Source of the DNA: Lysobacter spongiicola DSM 21749
Lineage (GTDB): Bacteria > Pseudomonadota > Gammaproteobacteria > Xanthomonadales > Xanthomonadaceae
Direction: 5' to 3'
NCBI RefSeq assembly: GCF_900167055.1
Contig: NZ_FUXP01000009.1
Coordinates: 1-64,000 of the forward strand
DNA length: 64,000 bases
The translations under genes were made by a program, and so were the position numbers. Positions 35,778 through 47,163 of this stretch are shown here, piece by piece (the first letter of the stretch is position 1; each line of letters starts with the position of its first letter). The notes beneath the pieces are model-generated. The model had not been told where the DNA came from. It saw only the letters and a program-made list of their open reading frames with translations, and searched no databases.

Positions 35778-36707
35778 ATGTCGCTCGACCCCGCCCTGCG
35801 TTCGCGCATCGAGTCCCTGTTGACCAACAACAAGGTGGTCCTGTTCATGAAGGGCGAGCCGCGTGCGCCGCAGTGCGGTTTCTCCGCCAAGGCGGTCGGC
35901 GCGCTGTCCTCGACCGGCGTCGAGTACCAGCACGTCGACGTGCTGTCGGATCCGGAGATCCGCGACGGCATCAAGGTCTACGGCGAATGGCCGACCATCC
36001 CGCAGCTGTACATCGGCGGCGAGTTGGTGGGCGGCAGCGACATCATCGAGCAGATGGCCAACTCCGGCGAACTGCATGCCGCGCTCGGCGTACCCGCCCC
36101 TGACCGCACCCCGCCGGACATCACCATCACCCCGGACGCAGCAAAGATGCTGCGCGAGTCCGTGGCCAACGCCGGCGAGGGTTACGTGCTGCAGGTCGAG
36201 GTCGACCCGCGCTTCAACGCCCGCCTGCAGCTGGCGCCGGTCAGCGCCGCCGCGATCACCAGTGAATCCGAAGGCCTGAAGGTGCAGTTCGACCTCGCCA
36301 GCGCCCAGCGCGCGCGCGGCCTGAAGATCGACTGGGTGGACGACGAGCGCGGCCGCGGCCTGGTCATCGACAACCCCAATGCCCCGCCGAAGGTGGCCGC
36401 GCTTTCGGTGGAGGACACCGCCGCCCGCGTTGGCGACGGCAGCCTGATCCTGGTCGACGTGCGCCCGGCGCCGGAACGCGAGATGGCTTCGGTGCGCGTG
36501 CCGTTCCGTACCTTGGACGGCAACGGATCGAGCGAGCTGGAAGCGCTGCCGAAGGACACCGAAGTCGCCTTCCTTTGCCACACCGGCCAGCGCAGCGCGC
36601 AGGTTGCCGAGCGCTTCCGCGGGCTGGGCTTCACCCGACTGTACAACGTCACGGGCGGGATCGAGGCGTGGAGCGAGAAGGTCGACGGCGAGGTGCCGCG
36701 GTACTGA
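35778..36707 (+). CDS. glutaredoxin - A-type-carrier-like - rhodanese fusion protein
   Basis: 309 residues. Residues 1-105 are a monothiol glutaredoxin (PQCGFSAKA, CGFS active site; WPTIPQLYI). Residues ~112-215 follow the A-type Fe-S carrier (IscA/HesB) fold but contain no cysteine at all. Residues ~215-309 are a rhodanese with active-site loop CHTGQRS. The glutaredoxin can bind a [2Fe-2S] cluster with glutathione. The Cys-less carrier domain suggests a structural role. This fusion occurs in Xanthomonadaceae and may link sulfur transfer to cluster trafficking (inference). Confidence 0.9.
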   Translation: MSLDPALRSRIESLLTNNKVVLFMKGEPRAPQCGFSAKAVGALSSTGVEYQHVDVLSDPEIRDGIKVYGEWPTIPQLYIGGELVGGSDIIEQMANSGELHAALGVPAPDRTPPDITITPDAAKMLRESVANAGEGYVLQVEVDPRFNARLQLAPVSAAAITSESEGLKVQFDLASAQRARGLKIDWVDDERGRGLVIDNPNAPPKVAALSVEDTAARVGDGSLILVDVRPAPEREMASVRVPFRTLDGNGSSELEALPKDTEVAFLCHTGQRSAQVAERFRGLGFTRLYNVTGGIEAWSEKVDGEVPRY

Positions 36708-36846
36708 GGGAAGCGGCGCCTGCGCGATGGCGGGTGCGCGTCTGTGGCGTCCGCGGCGTTACGTTCTCCACCGGTTGCGTCAGATGCACGTCGTGGCTCC
36801 GGATGCACGTTCTGCCTCAGGCTGTACTGCTGGACTTCCCGCATTT

Positions 36847-36918
36847 GTAGGAGCGACGTCAGTCGCGACCCGTCGAACGTCCGGATGATGTACAGGTCGC
36901 GACTGACGTCGCTCCTAC
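36847..36918. repeat. class A REP pair (BIME), GTCA loops
   Basis: Inverted GTAGGAGCGACGTCAGTCGCGACC units with a 24-base spacer. With the following class B pair it fills the 425-base gap 36708-37132, where no gene is seen. Confidence 0.9.
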
Positions 36919-36955
36919 GTTCTTGGTGGCGGATCGTTCCGGATCCGACGCCCTT

Positions 36956-37032
36956 GTAGGAGCGGCTTCAGCCGCGATCGCGGAACCGGCGTGGGCGGCC
37001 CATCATCCGATCGCGGCTGAAGCCGCTCCTAC
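36956..37032. repeat. class B REP pair (BIME)
   Basis: The standard 77-bp unit: two class B REPs around GGAACCGGCGTGGGC. Confidence 0.9.
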
Positions 37033-37132
37033 AGAAAGCCGGACATTGCCGCGGGGAGTCCGGTGGCGCGCGTGACAACGCGCATGCTGGGCGCCCCCGA
37101 GGCGGCGAATACAGGGCGCTCGGAGCGCCCCC

Positions 37133-37675
37133 TCAACTCCCGAACCCACCCTCCTCCAGCCAGGCCTGTTCGGCGGGTGTGCTCGCGCGGCCGAACAGGG
37201 GGTTGCGGTGCGGGAAGCGGCCGAAGCGCTCGATGATGCCCTGGTGGTGCAGCGCCCATTTGTCGGCGCCGGGGGAGGTCATCGACTGGTACAGCTCGAC
37301 CGAGCGCTGCTGGTCGACCGGGTCCTCGGAGTGCATGAACGGCAGGTAGAAGAAGGTGCGCAGCTCCGGGTCGACCTGCATGTCGAAGCCGTGGCCGACG
37401 GCGCGGATCGCCACCGAGCGGGCCATCGGGTCGGTGGCATAGGCATGGGCGCTGCCCCGGAAGATGTTGCGCGGGGCCTGGTCCAGCAGTAGCACCAGCG
37501 CCAGCGCGGTGTCGGCATCGCGGTTCCAGTCGGCCAGCTCGCCGCGCGCAGCGGCCATGTGCGGATCCAGCAGGTGTTCGCGGCAACGCTCATCGAATTC
37601 GGGGCCGCCCTGGAACCATTTGTCGGGCCCGGCCTCTCGCCAGAATTGCACTACTGCGGCGGCTCTGTCGTCCAT
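37133..37675 (-). CDS. DUF924 family protein
   Basis: A 180-residue protein with all the family's landmarks: VVQFWREAGPDKWFQG start, LVLLLDQAPRNIFRGSAHAYATDP, YLPFMHSEDPVDQQRSVELY and IIERFGRFPHRNPLFGR. The fold is an all-helical TPR-like bundle of unknown function and cytosolic by absence of a signal. It has no operon partner except the next gene upstream, 28 bases away. Confidence 0.88.
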   Translation of the reverse strand: MDDRAAAVVQFWREAGPDKWFQGGPEFDERCREHLLDPHMAAARGELADWNRDADTALALVLLLDQAPRNIFRGSAHAYATDPMARSVAIRAVGHGFDMQVDPELRTFFYLPFMHSEDPVDQQRSVELYQSMTSPGADKWALHHQGIIERFGRFPHRNPLFGRASTPAEQAWLEEGGFGS

Positions 37676-37702
37676 CGGTGCACCATCTCTCCGGAAGATC
37701 GC

Positions 37703-38344
37703 TCACCCTACCAAGCGCGGTGTGTCCGGCAGTTCATCGTCCAGCTCGTCGCCGTCCGGGTCCGCATCGGCATCGGCATCGGCCTCCCCGTCGCCGAGCT
37801 GGGTCTCCAGCTCCGATACCCAGGCCGCGGTGATGCTCTCCAGCGTCACCGCGTGGATCAACGGCTGGATGTTGCCGGCCGAGTAGGTCTCGGCGATGAA
37901 GCGGGCGTAGCGCTCGCGGTACGACAGCCATGCCATGTGCACCGACTGGAACACCACCAGTCCCTTGCCGTCGAGCTCCCGGCACAGGCGCCCGACCAGC
38001 TCGTCGAGCCGGGCGTCGACGCGCTGGAACGAATCGATCGCGCGCAGGTTGAGTGCCTCCTCGTCCAGCTCCGGCTCGTCGCTCTCGCGGGCGACCAGCT
38101 CGGCCTGGCTGACGTAGCGGTCGGCGATGCGCAGCGCGGTCTCGGCCTTGTCGATCAGACGGCCTTCGAAGCGCCGCAGTTCGTCCAGGCTGGTATTGGC
38201 GCCTTCCAGGTCCTTCTTCAGGGCGAGCAGCTTCTGGTTGCGCTCGATCGCGTCGACGGTGCCGCGGCGCTCGACCCGGCGCTGGACGAAGTAGAACGCC
38301 CAGGTGAGCGCGGCTCCGAGCAGCAGGTAGATGGTCTGTTCCAT
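37703..38344 (-). CDS. membrane-anchored acidic protein with a LprI/DUF1311-like region
   Basis: 213 residues. One N-terminal transmembrane segment (IYLLLGAALTWAFYFV) is followed by a charged coiled-coil region (residues ~20-100). A segment SVHMAWLSYRERYARFIAETYSAGNIQPL...TAAWVSELE resembles the lysozyme-inhibitor LprI family but lacks its cysteines. A very acidic tail of Asp/Ala repeats ends the protein. Function unknown. Same strand as DUF924, 27 bases apart, so possibly co-transcribed. Confidence 0.65.
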   Translation of the reverse strand: MEQTIYLLLGAALTWAFYFVQRRVERRGTVDAIERNQKLLALKKDLEGANTSLDELRRFEGRLIDKAETALRIADRYVSQAELVARESDEPELDEEALNLRAIDSFQRVDARLDELVGRLCRELDGKGLVVFQSVHMAWLSYRERYARFIAETYSAGNIQPLIHAVTLESITAAWVSELETQLGDGEADADADADPDGDELDDELPDTPRLVG

Positions 38345-38553
38345 GGTGTTTCCTCCCAGGCAGGCAGTGTGGCCCCGGGGGGTCGCACCGGCTGCGATGT
38401 CCGCTACCGCAAGCTGAACATATACAGCCTGAAACGTGCCCGCCGTCACCCCTTCCATGACCATCGTCAGGGTTGGCACCCCCCGGTTCGCGCGGCTACG
38501 GTTGCAGGCAGGCTGCCGACCCTGGCAGCAGACGCATCCATCAGGGGACACCC

Positions 38554-40001
<1,448 letters not shown>

Positions 40002-40005
<4 letters not shown>

Positions 40006-41312
40006 GCCGCCCCGTTATGAAGGCGCTGGCCGCCGCCACGCTGTCGCTGCTGGCGCTGTCGGCCGGCGCCCAGGAGCTGCTGATCCGCAACGCCACCGTG
40101 CATACCGGCGGTGCCCAGGGCACGCTGGAGGGTGCCGACGTACTGGTTTCGGGCGGCACCATCCGCGCGGTCGGCACCGGCCTGTCCGCACCGGCGGATG
40201 CGCAGGTGATCGACGCGCAGGGCCGGCCGGTGACGCCGACACTGTTCGGTGGCATCACCGGCATCGGCATCGAGGAGGTCTCGGGCGAACGCGCCACCGT
40301 CGACAACCGCCTCGGGCTGGGGGCGGAGACGCACCAGATGACGGTGCGGCCCGAGTTCGACGTCACCCTCGCCTACAACCCCGAATCGCTGCTGGTGCCG
40401 GTCAGCCGGATCGAAGGCATCGGCTGGACCATGCTCGGCGCCGGCAGCGGTGATGGCGGCTCGATCATCGGCGGCCAGGGCGCCGTGGTGCGGCTGGATG
40501 GCAGCGCCGACCCGGCCGGGCCGAAGGTGCTGTTCATCGACCTGGGCAGCGACGCGGCCGGCCTCAGCGGCCGCTCGCGCGCGGCGCAGTGGATGATCCT
40601 CGACCAACTGGTCAGCGAGGCCCGCGGTGGCATCGCGGCCGACTCGCACGCCGCGCTGCTGACGCCGGCCGGGCGCAAGACGCTGTCGCGCTACCTCGAT
40701 GGCGGTGGCCGGGTGATGGTGGGCGTGGACCGCGCCGCCGACATCCGCCAGTTGCTGCGCTGGGCCGACCGCCACGGTGTCGACATCGCCATCTCCGGTG
40801 GTGCCGAGGCCTGGAAGCTGGGGCCGGAGCTGGCCCGGGCCGGCGTGCCGGTGTTCGTGGATCCGCTGGCGAACCTGCCCAGTGGCTTCGACACCATCGG
40901 CTCGACCATGGAGAACGCGGCACGGCTGGAAGCGGCCGGCGTCGACGTCGGCTTCAGCCAGCTCGGCGATGCATCGCACAACGCCCGCAAGGTGCGGCAG
41001 CTGGCCGGCAATGCCGTCGCCAACGGGCTGCCGTGGGACGAGGCCCTGGCCGGCCTGACCTCGGTGCCGGCGCGGGCATTCGGGGTGGCAGATACGTTGG
41101 GCAGCATCGCCCCGGGCAAGCGTGCCGACCTGGTGCTGTGGACCGGCGACCCGCTGGAGGTCAGCACCGTCGCCGCGCAGGTCTGGTTCGAAGGCCGCCC
41201 GATCGAAATGCGCAGCCGCCAGACCGAACTGCGCGACCGCTACCTGCGGCCGGCGGTGCCGGCAGCGAATGGCGGACTGCCGAGGGCGTACCCGACCGGC
41301 GATACCCGCTGA
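40002..41312 (+). CDS. amidohydrolase-fold paralogue lacking the HxH metal motif
   Basis: 436 residues with a signal peptide (LAAATLSLLALSAGA). It follows the amidohydrolase fold (early LLIRNATVHTGG, late KRADLVLWTGDPLEVSTVAAQVWFEG). Where the metal-binding HxH should be, the sequence is TPTLFGGITGIGIEEV, without histidines. It is therefore likely a non-catalytic or altered partner of the preceding enzyme. GTG at 40002 is chosen for its GGGAGG ribosome site and 4-base overlap with the upstream stop; an ATG at 40017 is also possible. Confidence 0.8.
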
Positions 41313-41353
41313 CGAAGCAGCGTCCCCCCACCCAGGGGACGCTCCCTTCCGTT

Positions 41354-41440
41354 GTAGGAGCATTTGTAGGAGCGGCTTCAGCCGCGATCGGATCGCCCAC
41401 CGTGCGACCGGTTCCAGATCGCGGCTGAAGCCGCTCCTAC
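41354..41440. repeat. class B REP pair (BIME) with an extra partial head
   Basis: A truncated head GTAGGAG (41354-41360) is followed by a full class B pair 41366-41440. The partial copy parallels that at 27810. Confidence 0.88.
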
Positions 41441-41514
41441 AACAGCCATCCCCTGCGATCCCGCGGGGGATGCCCCCGACGCTAAGCTGCGGCGACCCCC
41501 AAGGGAGCCGCACC

Positions 41515-42129
41515 ATGCGCTGGTACTTCGATTTCATCTCACCCTTCTCCTACCTGCAGTGGCAGAAGGTGAAACGGCTCGACAACCCCGCGGTCACGCC
41601 GGTGCCGATCGCATTCGGCGCCGTGCTGGCCGCGCATGGCCAGAAGGGACCGGCGGAGATCCCGGGCAAGCGCGAGTTCACCTATCGCCACGTGCTGTGG
41701 CAGGCGCGCGCCGAGGGCGTGCCGCTGGTCTTCCCGCCGGCGCATCCGTTCAACCCGCTGGCCGCACTGCGGCTGTGCATCGCCGCCAGCACCACCCCCG
41801 CCGCGGTCGACGCCATCTTCGACTGGATCTGGCGGGACGGCCGCGCCGGCGACAGCACCACGACCCTGGCACCGCTGGCGAACGCGCTCGGCATCGACCC
41901 GCTGCTGATCGAGGACGCCCCCACCAAGACCGCCCTGCGTGCGAACACCGAGGCCGCCATCAGCGCCGGCGTCCACGGCGTGCCCACATTGGAGGTCCGG
42001 GGCGAGTTGTTCTGGGGCAACGACGCACACGCATTCGCGATGGCGGCGCTGGCCGACCCAAGCGTGCTTGCGGACCCCGAGATGCAGCGCCTCGGCGGGC
42101 TCCCGGTCGGGATCCAACGCAGGAGCTGA
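41515..42129 (+). CDS. DsbA-fold 2-hydroxychromene-2-carboxylate isomerase-like protein
   Basis: A 204-residue kappa-class GST-like protein: MRWYFDFISPFSYLQWQ start with the catalytic Ser, HGVPTLEVRGELFWGND as the conserved cis-Pro block. HCCA isomerases use glutathione to isomerise aromatic catabolites, and many relatives are of unknown substrate. No catabolic genes are adjacent. The start codon follows an AAGGGAG ribosome site. Confidence 0.85.
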   Translation: MRWYFDFISPFSYLQWQKVKRLDNPAVTPVPIAFGAVLAAHGQKGPAEIPGKREFTYRHVLWQARAEGVPLVFPPAHPFNPLAALRLCIAASTTPAAVDAIFDWIWRDGRAGDSTTTLAPLANALGIDPLLIEDAPTKTALRANTEAAISAGVHGVPTLEVRGELFWGNDAHAFAMAALADPSVLADPEMQRLGGLPVGIQRRS

Positions 42130-42217
42130 CGCCACTTCCGCAGGTGCGACAGCCGTCACGCCGGGGTATGCTCCGCGTCACAAAACGGGCACACGCGCCC
42201 GGGATCGGGGGATGCCC

Positions 42218-43165
42218 ATGCGTATTGGACTGGTTGTCGACTCGGCGTGCGACCTGCCGCTGGAATACCTGCAGCAGCACGACGTCACCGTGCTGCCGAT
42301 CACCGTGCGCATCGGCGAGGCGGTGCTGGCCGACCATCGCGACGAGGAAGACACGCTGGAGTTCCTGCATGCGCATGTCGCCGAACGCGGCGCCGAGGCC
42401 GAGACCACGCCGTTCTCCGTGCAGCAGATCCAGCAGTTGTTCCTCGAACGGCTGGTGATCGATTACGACTACGTGTTCTGCATGACCATCGCCAGGACCC
42501 GCAGCGCAGTGCACGAGAACGCGCAGCAGGCCAGCTTCGCCATCCTCAACGACTACAAGTCCACGCGTGCGGCGGCCGGCAACAACACGCCGTTCGCGCT
42601 GCGGGTGGTCGATACCCAGAACCTGTTCTCCGCCCAGGGCATCACCGCGGTGGAAGCGGTGCGGCTGCGCGATGCCGGCGAGGGCGCACCGAAGATCCGC
42701 GCGCGGCTGGAGAACCTGGCCCTGCACACCCACGGCTACATGATCCCGCGCGACCTCTACTACCTGCGCGCCCGCGCCCGGACCAAGGGCGACCGCAGTG
42801 TTGGCCTGCTGAGCGCCGCGCTGGGCAGTGCGCTCGACATCAAGCCGGTCCTGCACTGCAACCGCGGCGAGACCGGCCCGGTCGCCAAGATCAAGGGTTT
42901 CGAACCGGCGGTGCAGAAGCTGTTCGAGTTCACCTGCAAGCGCATCGCCGCCGGCCTGATGACCCCGACCCTGTGCCTGAGCTACGGCGGCGAGCTCGAC
43001 GAGCTGCGTGCCCTGCCCGGCTACGACGCCCTGCGCGCCTGCTGCAGCGAACACAACATCGAAGTGTTCGAGAGCGTGATGAGCCTCACCGGCATGGTCA
43101 ACGTCGGCAAGGGCGCCGTGGTGGTCGGCTTCGCCGCCGAGGGCACCGCGAAGTTCGAGGGCTGA
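42218..43165 (+). CDS. DegV family fatty-acid-binding protein
   Basis: 315 residues. It contains the DegV hallmarks VVDSACDLPLEYL, CMTIARTRSAVHENAQQA and LKPVLHC-like (DIKPVLHCNRGE). DegV proteins bind long-chain fatty acids and in some bacteria feed a fatty-acid kinase; the kinase gene is not nearby. ATG at 42218 is preferred, as GGGG lies 7 bases upstream; MP-start at 42212 is possible. Confidence 0.88.
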   Translation: MRIGLVVDSACDLPLEYLQQHDVTVLPITVRIGEAVLADHRDEEDTLEFLHAHVAERGAEAETTPFSVQQIQQLFLERLVIDYDYVFCMTIARTRSAVHENAQQASFAILNDYKSTRAAAGNNTPFALRVVDTQNLFSAQGITAVEAVRLRDAGEGAPKIRARLENLALHTHGYMIPRDLYYLRARARTKGDRSVGLLSAALGSALDIKPVLHCNRGETGPVAKIKGFEPAVQKLFEFTCKRIAAGLMTPTLCLSYGGELDELRALPGYDALRACCSEHNIEVFESVMSLTGMVNVGKGAVVVGFAAEGTAKFEG

Positions 43166-43171
43166 GTCGCA

Positions 43172-43194
43172 GTCGCGACTGACGTCGCTCCTAC
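43172..43194 (-). repeat. class A REP, single, just after degV
   Basis: A lone inverse unit with GTCA loop; its cruciform begins 7 bases after the degV stop codon. Confidence 0.85.
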
Positions 43195-43225
43195 AGGTGG
43201 ATGCAGCAGCGACCCACGCGCCCTT

Positions 43226-43301
43226 GTAGGAGCGGCTTCAGCCGCGATCGTGAGCCGGCGCGGGCGAACGGTTCCACGATCGCGGCTGAAGCCGCTCCTA
43301 C
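43226..43301. repeat. class B REP pair (BIME)
   Basis: The standard pair in the gap between degV and the large amidohydrolase, with spacer variant GCGGGCGAACGGTTCC. Confidence 0.9.
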
Positions 43302-43444
43302 AAACCGCAAAAGGTTCCGCCGGGTGATCGCCGCGGGCAGCGATCACAGCTTGATCGACCACCCCCCCCATGCAGGACTTCCAGCCTACGACCGGACCGC
43401 CGATGCGGGCTAGGCTGGAGGATCGTCCGCAACACGTGCCTGCC

Positions 43445-46400
43445 ATGACCCGTCGCCTGCTTGTCCTTGCGCTGTCCAGCGCGCTGTCCGCTTCCTTCGC
43501 CCTGCCCGCCCTGGCCCAGGATCCGCCCACGCCGCCCCCCGCGCCGGTCGACCAGGACCAGGACGAAGACCAGGACGACGACATCCAGCTCGAGCAGGAG
43601 GCGCTGGACCCGGTCGGCACCGACGCGGTGCCGCCGCCGCTGGATGCCTCCGGCGGTGCCCGCAGGCCCGGCGACAAGGACGACGCCGACGAAGCCAAAT
43701 GGGACGTCAGCGCTCCGCACGGCCCGACCAAGCAAGTGGCGTTCGAGACCGACGAAGGCACCTGGATGGACGTCGACGTCTCGCCTGATGGCCGGCAGCT
43801 GGTGTTCTCGCTGCTCGGCGACCTCTACCGCATGCCGATCGATGGTGGCGCCGCGACCCGCATCACTTCCGGCCCGGCCTGGGAAGTGCAGCCGCGCTGG
43901 TCGCCCGATGGCAGCCGCATCGCCTTCACCTCCGACCGCGGCGGCGGCAACAACCTGTGGACCGTCGATGCCAATGGCAGCGACCCGGTGCAGGTGACGA
44001 AGGAGGACTTCCGCCTGCTCAACAACCCGGCCTGGACGCCGGACGGCCGCTTCATCATCGGCCGCAAGCATTTCACCTCCGAACGCTCGCTGGGCGCAGG
44101 CGAGCTGTGGATGTACCACGCCAGCGGCGCCGGTGGCGGTGGCTTGCAACTCACCGAGAAGAAGAACGACCAGCAGGACCTGGGCGAGCCGGCGGTTTCG
44201 CCGGACGGCCGCTACGTCTACTACTCGGAAGACGTCAGCGGCGGCGAGAACTTCGAGTACAACAAGAACCCGCACGGCCTGATCTACGCCATCAAACGGC
44301 TGGACCGTGAGACCGGCAAGAGCGAAACCATCATCGCCACCCCCGGCGGCGCCGTGCGCCCGCAGCCCTCGCCCGACGGCAAGACGCTGGCCTTCGTCAA
44401 GCGCATCCGCGACAAGTCGGTGCTGCACCGCATGGACCTCGCCAGCGGCGAGGTGCGGCCGGTCTGGGACGGCCTGAGCCACGACCAGCAGGAAGCGTGG
44501 GCGATCTTCGGGCCCTATACCGGCTTCGACTGGACGCCGGATTCGAAGTCCGTGGTGGTCTGGGCACAGGGCAAGCTGTGGCGCGTGGACATGGCCGGCG
44601 GCGATGCGCGCGAGATCCCGTTCACCGCAAGCGTCGAGCAGACCGTGACGGCGCCGTTGCGCTTCGAGCAGCAGATCGACGAAGGCAGCTTCGCGCCGAA
44701 GATGATTCGCGACGTTGCCACCAGCGCCGATGGCGACACCATGGTGTTCCACGCGGTTGGCAAGCTGTGGCGCAAGCGCCTGCCGGGCGGCCAGCCCGAG
44801 CGCCTGACCGGCAACGAGGGCCTGTACGAATACGAGCCGAGCTTCAGCCCGGACGGCCGCCAGTTGCTCTACACCACCTGGTCGGACGAGGCCCTGGGCG
44901 CGATCTACGTGCGCAGCGCCAGCGGTGGTGGCACCGGCCGCCGGCTCACCAGCGACCCCGGCTTCTACTACCACCCGCGCTTCTCCCCGGACGGCCGCCG
45001 CATCGTCTACAGCAAGTCCGCCGGCGGCGGGCTCACCGGCAGCCTGTGGTCCGGCGACCGTGGCATCTACGTGATGCCGGCCGGCGGCGGCGGCGAGGCG
45101 GTGCGCGTGGCCGACAGCGGGCAGTCGCCGCAGTTCAGCGCCGATGGCACGCGCATCTACTACCTCACCGGCGGCGGGCTGGAAAAGAAGCTGATGTCGG
45201 TCGGCCTGCACGGCGAAGACCCGCGCGAAGTGTTCGACCTGAAGTACGTGGATTCGGTCGCCATCAGCCCGGACGGTAACTGGGTGGCCTTTACCGAGCT
45301 GTTCAACGCCTATGTGGCGCCGATGGTCGGGACCGGCCGTTCGGTCGAACTCAACAAGGACAGCAAGGCGGTGCCGGTCAGCCAGGTCAGCGCCGACACC
45401 GGCAGCTACCTGCACTGGGCAGCGGATTCGAAGTCGCTGCACTGGATGGTCGGCGACCGCTACCACTCGCGCCCGCTGGAGCAGAGCTTCGCCTTCCTGC
45501 CGGGTGCGCCCGCGGAGATCGCCGAGCCGGTGCACGGCGGCGGCACGCCGGTCGGACTGACGGTACCGGTGGACGCACCCGATGACGTGGTCGCCTTCAC
45601 CAACGCCCGCATCGTCACCATGCGCGATGCGGAGAACGCCGAGGAAGTGATCGAGAACGGCACCATCGTGCTGCGTGGCGACGAGATCGCCGCGGTCGGT
45701 GCGAGCGGCTCGGTACAGGTGCCGGCGGGCGCGCGTGTGATCGATGCCACCGGCAAGACCATCCTGCCCGGCTACGTCGACGTGCACGCGCATGCCGCGC
45801 ACTTCGGCCGCGGCGTGGTGCCGCAGGAGAACTGGGCCTACTACGCCAACCTCGCGTTCGGCTTCACCACCCTGCACGACCCGTCTGCCACCACCGAGTT
45901 CGTGTTCTCCGAGGCCGAGCTGCAGAAGGCCGGCGGGATGGTCGGCCCGCGCATCTTCTCGACCGGCACGATCCTCTACGGCGCCGATGGCGACTTCAAG
46001 GCGGAGGTCGACTCGATCGACGACGCCCGCAGCCACCTGCGCCGGATGAAGGCCAACGGCGCGTTCTCGGTGAAGAGCTACAACCAGCCACGCCGCGACC
46101 AGCGCCAGCAGATCAACCAGGCCGCGCGCGAGCTGGACATGCTGGTGGTGGAGGAAGGCGGCAGCACCTTCCACCACAACATGACGATGATCCTGGACGG
46201 TGCCACCGGCATCGAGCACAACATCCCGGTCGCACCGCTGTACAAGGACGTCATCGGGCTGTGGTCGCAGACCGACGTGCGCAACACCCCGACCCTGGTG
46301 GTGAGCTACGGCGGCCTGTCCGGCGAATACTGGTGGTACGCGCGCGACAACGTCTGGGAGGACGAGAAGCTCAACCGCTTCTTCCCGCGGGAGACGCTGG

Positions 46401-46921
46401 ACGCGCGCAGCATCCGCCGCGAGACCGCGCCGGACTGGGACTACTGGCACATCGAGGTGGCCAAGGCGACCAAGGCGCTGCGGGATGCCGGGGTCAAGAT
46501 CCAGGTCGGCGGCCACGGCCAGCTGCAGGGCCTGAGCCCGAACTGGGAGACCTGGATGCTGACCCAGGGCGGCTTCAGCAACTTCGAGGCGCTGCGTGCG
46601 GCGACCATCGACGGCGCCGACTACCTCGGGCTGGCCGATCAGATCGGTTCGCTGGAAGTGGGCAAGCAGGCCGACCTGGTGGTGCTCAACTCCAACCCGC
46701 TGGAGGAGATCCGCAGCACCATCGACACCCGCTATGTGATGGTCGACGGCCGACTGTTCGACGTGGACGCCGACATGGCCGAGATCGGCAACGACGCCGT
46801 GGCGGCGCCGGAGTTCTACTGGCAGCGCCACGGCGACGGCCAGACCTTCGGCCTGGAGTTCGGCCCCACCGCCGTCTGCCACTGTCCGAAAGGCCACCAC
46901 GGCCACGTTCACCTGGATTGA
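43445..46921 (+). CDS. exported beta-propeller - amidohydrolase protein (1158 residues)
   Basis: A signal peptide (VLALSSALSASFALPALA) and acidic linker precede two sets of PD40 repeats (RWSPDGSRIAFTSDRGGGNNL, SFSPDGRQLLYTT, FSPDGRRIVYSKSA) over residues ~100-700. A C-terminal amidohydrolase domain follows with metal motif HAH in LPGYVDVHAHAAHF and SYNQPRRDQR, MDVEEGG regions. It ends in a Cys/His-rich tail (CHCPKGHHGHVHLD) that may bind metal. The propeller may feed peptides or glycans to the enzyme; the substrate is unknown. Large secreted proteins of this build are common in this family of bacteria. Confidence 0.85.
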   Translation: MTRRLLVLALSSALSASFALPALAQDPPTPPPAPVDQDQDEDQDDDIQLEQEALDPVGTDAVPPPLDASGGARRPGDKDDADEAKWDVSAPHGPTKQVAFETDEGTWMDVDVSPDGRQLVFSLLGDLYRMPIDGGAATRITSGPAWEVQPRWSPDGSRIAFTSDRGGGNNLWTVDANGSDPVQVTKEDFRLLNNPAWTPDGRFIIGRKHFTSERSLGAGELWMYHASGAGGGGLQLTEKKNDQQDLGEPAVSPDGRYVYYSEDVSGGENFEYNKNPHGLIYAIKRLDRETGKSETIIATPGGAVRPQPSPDGKTLAFVKRIRDKSVLHRMDLASGEVRPVWDGLSHDQQEAWAIFGPYTGFDWTPDSKSVVVWAQGKLWRVDMAGGDAREIPFTASVEQTVTAPLRFEQQIDEGSFAPKMIRDVATSADGDTMVFHAVGKLWRKRLPGGQPERLTGNEGLYEYEPSFSPDGRQLLYTTWSDEALGAIYVRSASGGGTGRRLTSDPGFYYHPRFSPDGRRIVYSKSAGGGLTGSLWSGDRGIYVMPAGGGGEAVRVADSGQSPQFSADGTRIYYLTGGGLEKKLMSVGLHGEDPREVFDLKYVDSVAISPDGNWVAFTELFNAYVAPMVGTGRSVELNKDSKAVPVSQVSADTGSYLHWAADSKSLHWMVGDRYHSRPLEQSFAFLPGAPAEIAEPVHGGGTPVGLTVPVDAPDDVVAFTNARIVTMRDAENAEEVIENGTIVLRGDEIAAVGASGSVQVPAGARVIDATGKTILPGYVDVHAHAAHFGRGVVPQENWAYYANLAFGFTTLHDPSATTEFVFSEAELQKAGGMVGPRIFSTGTILYGADGDFKAEVDSIDDARSHLRRMKANGAFSVKSYNQPRRDQRQQINQAARELDMLVVEEGGSTFHHNMTMILDGATGIEHNIPVAPLYKDVIGLWSQTDVRNTPTLVVSYGGLSGEYWWYARDNVWEDEKLNRFFPRETLDARSIRRETAPDWDYWHIEVAKATKALRDAGVKIQVGGHGQLQGLSPNWETWMLTQGGFSNFEALRAATIDGADYLGLADQIGSLEVGKQADLVVLNSNPLEEIRSTIDTRYVMVDGRLFDVDADMAEIGNDAVAAPEFYWQRHGDGQTFGLEFGPTAVCHCPKGHHGHVHLD

Positions 46922-46985
46922 GTGTTCGCGGGCGGCGACCCACGTCGCCGCCCGCTGCCTTCGGCCTTTCCGCCTTTCCGCCTTT

Positions 46986-47062
46986 GTAGGAGCGGCTTCA
47001 GCCGCGATCGTGAACCCGGCGCGGGCAACCTACCATCCGATCGCGGCTGAAGCCGCTCCTAC
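46986..47062. repeat. class B REP pair (BIME)
   Basis: Standard 77-bp unit (spacer GAACCCGGCGCGGGC), between the large amidohydrolase and a small hypothetical gene. Confidence 0.9.
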
Positions 47063-47163
47063 AGTTGCATCGGAAACACACGCACACGCCCGCGGCCCCG
47101 GCCGTTAACGCAATCGAGATGCCGGCACGCCTAAGCTGCCGGCGGACCCAGCGAGGACAACAG

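Noticed and set aside
43298-46912. A 1204-codon frame opposite the propeller-amidohydrolase
   Set aside because: The sense frame has clear domains, signal peptide and motifs; the antisense product is low-complexity Arg/Ala/His sequence.
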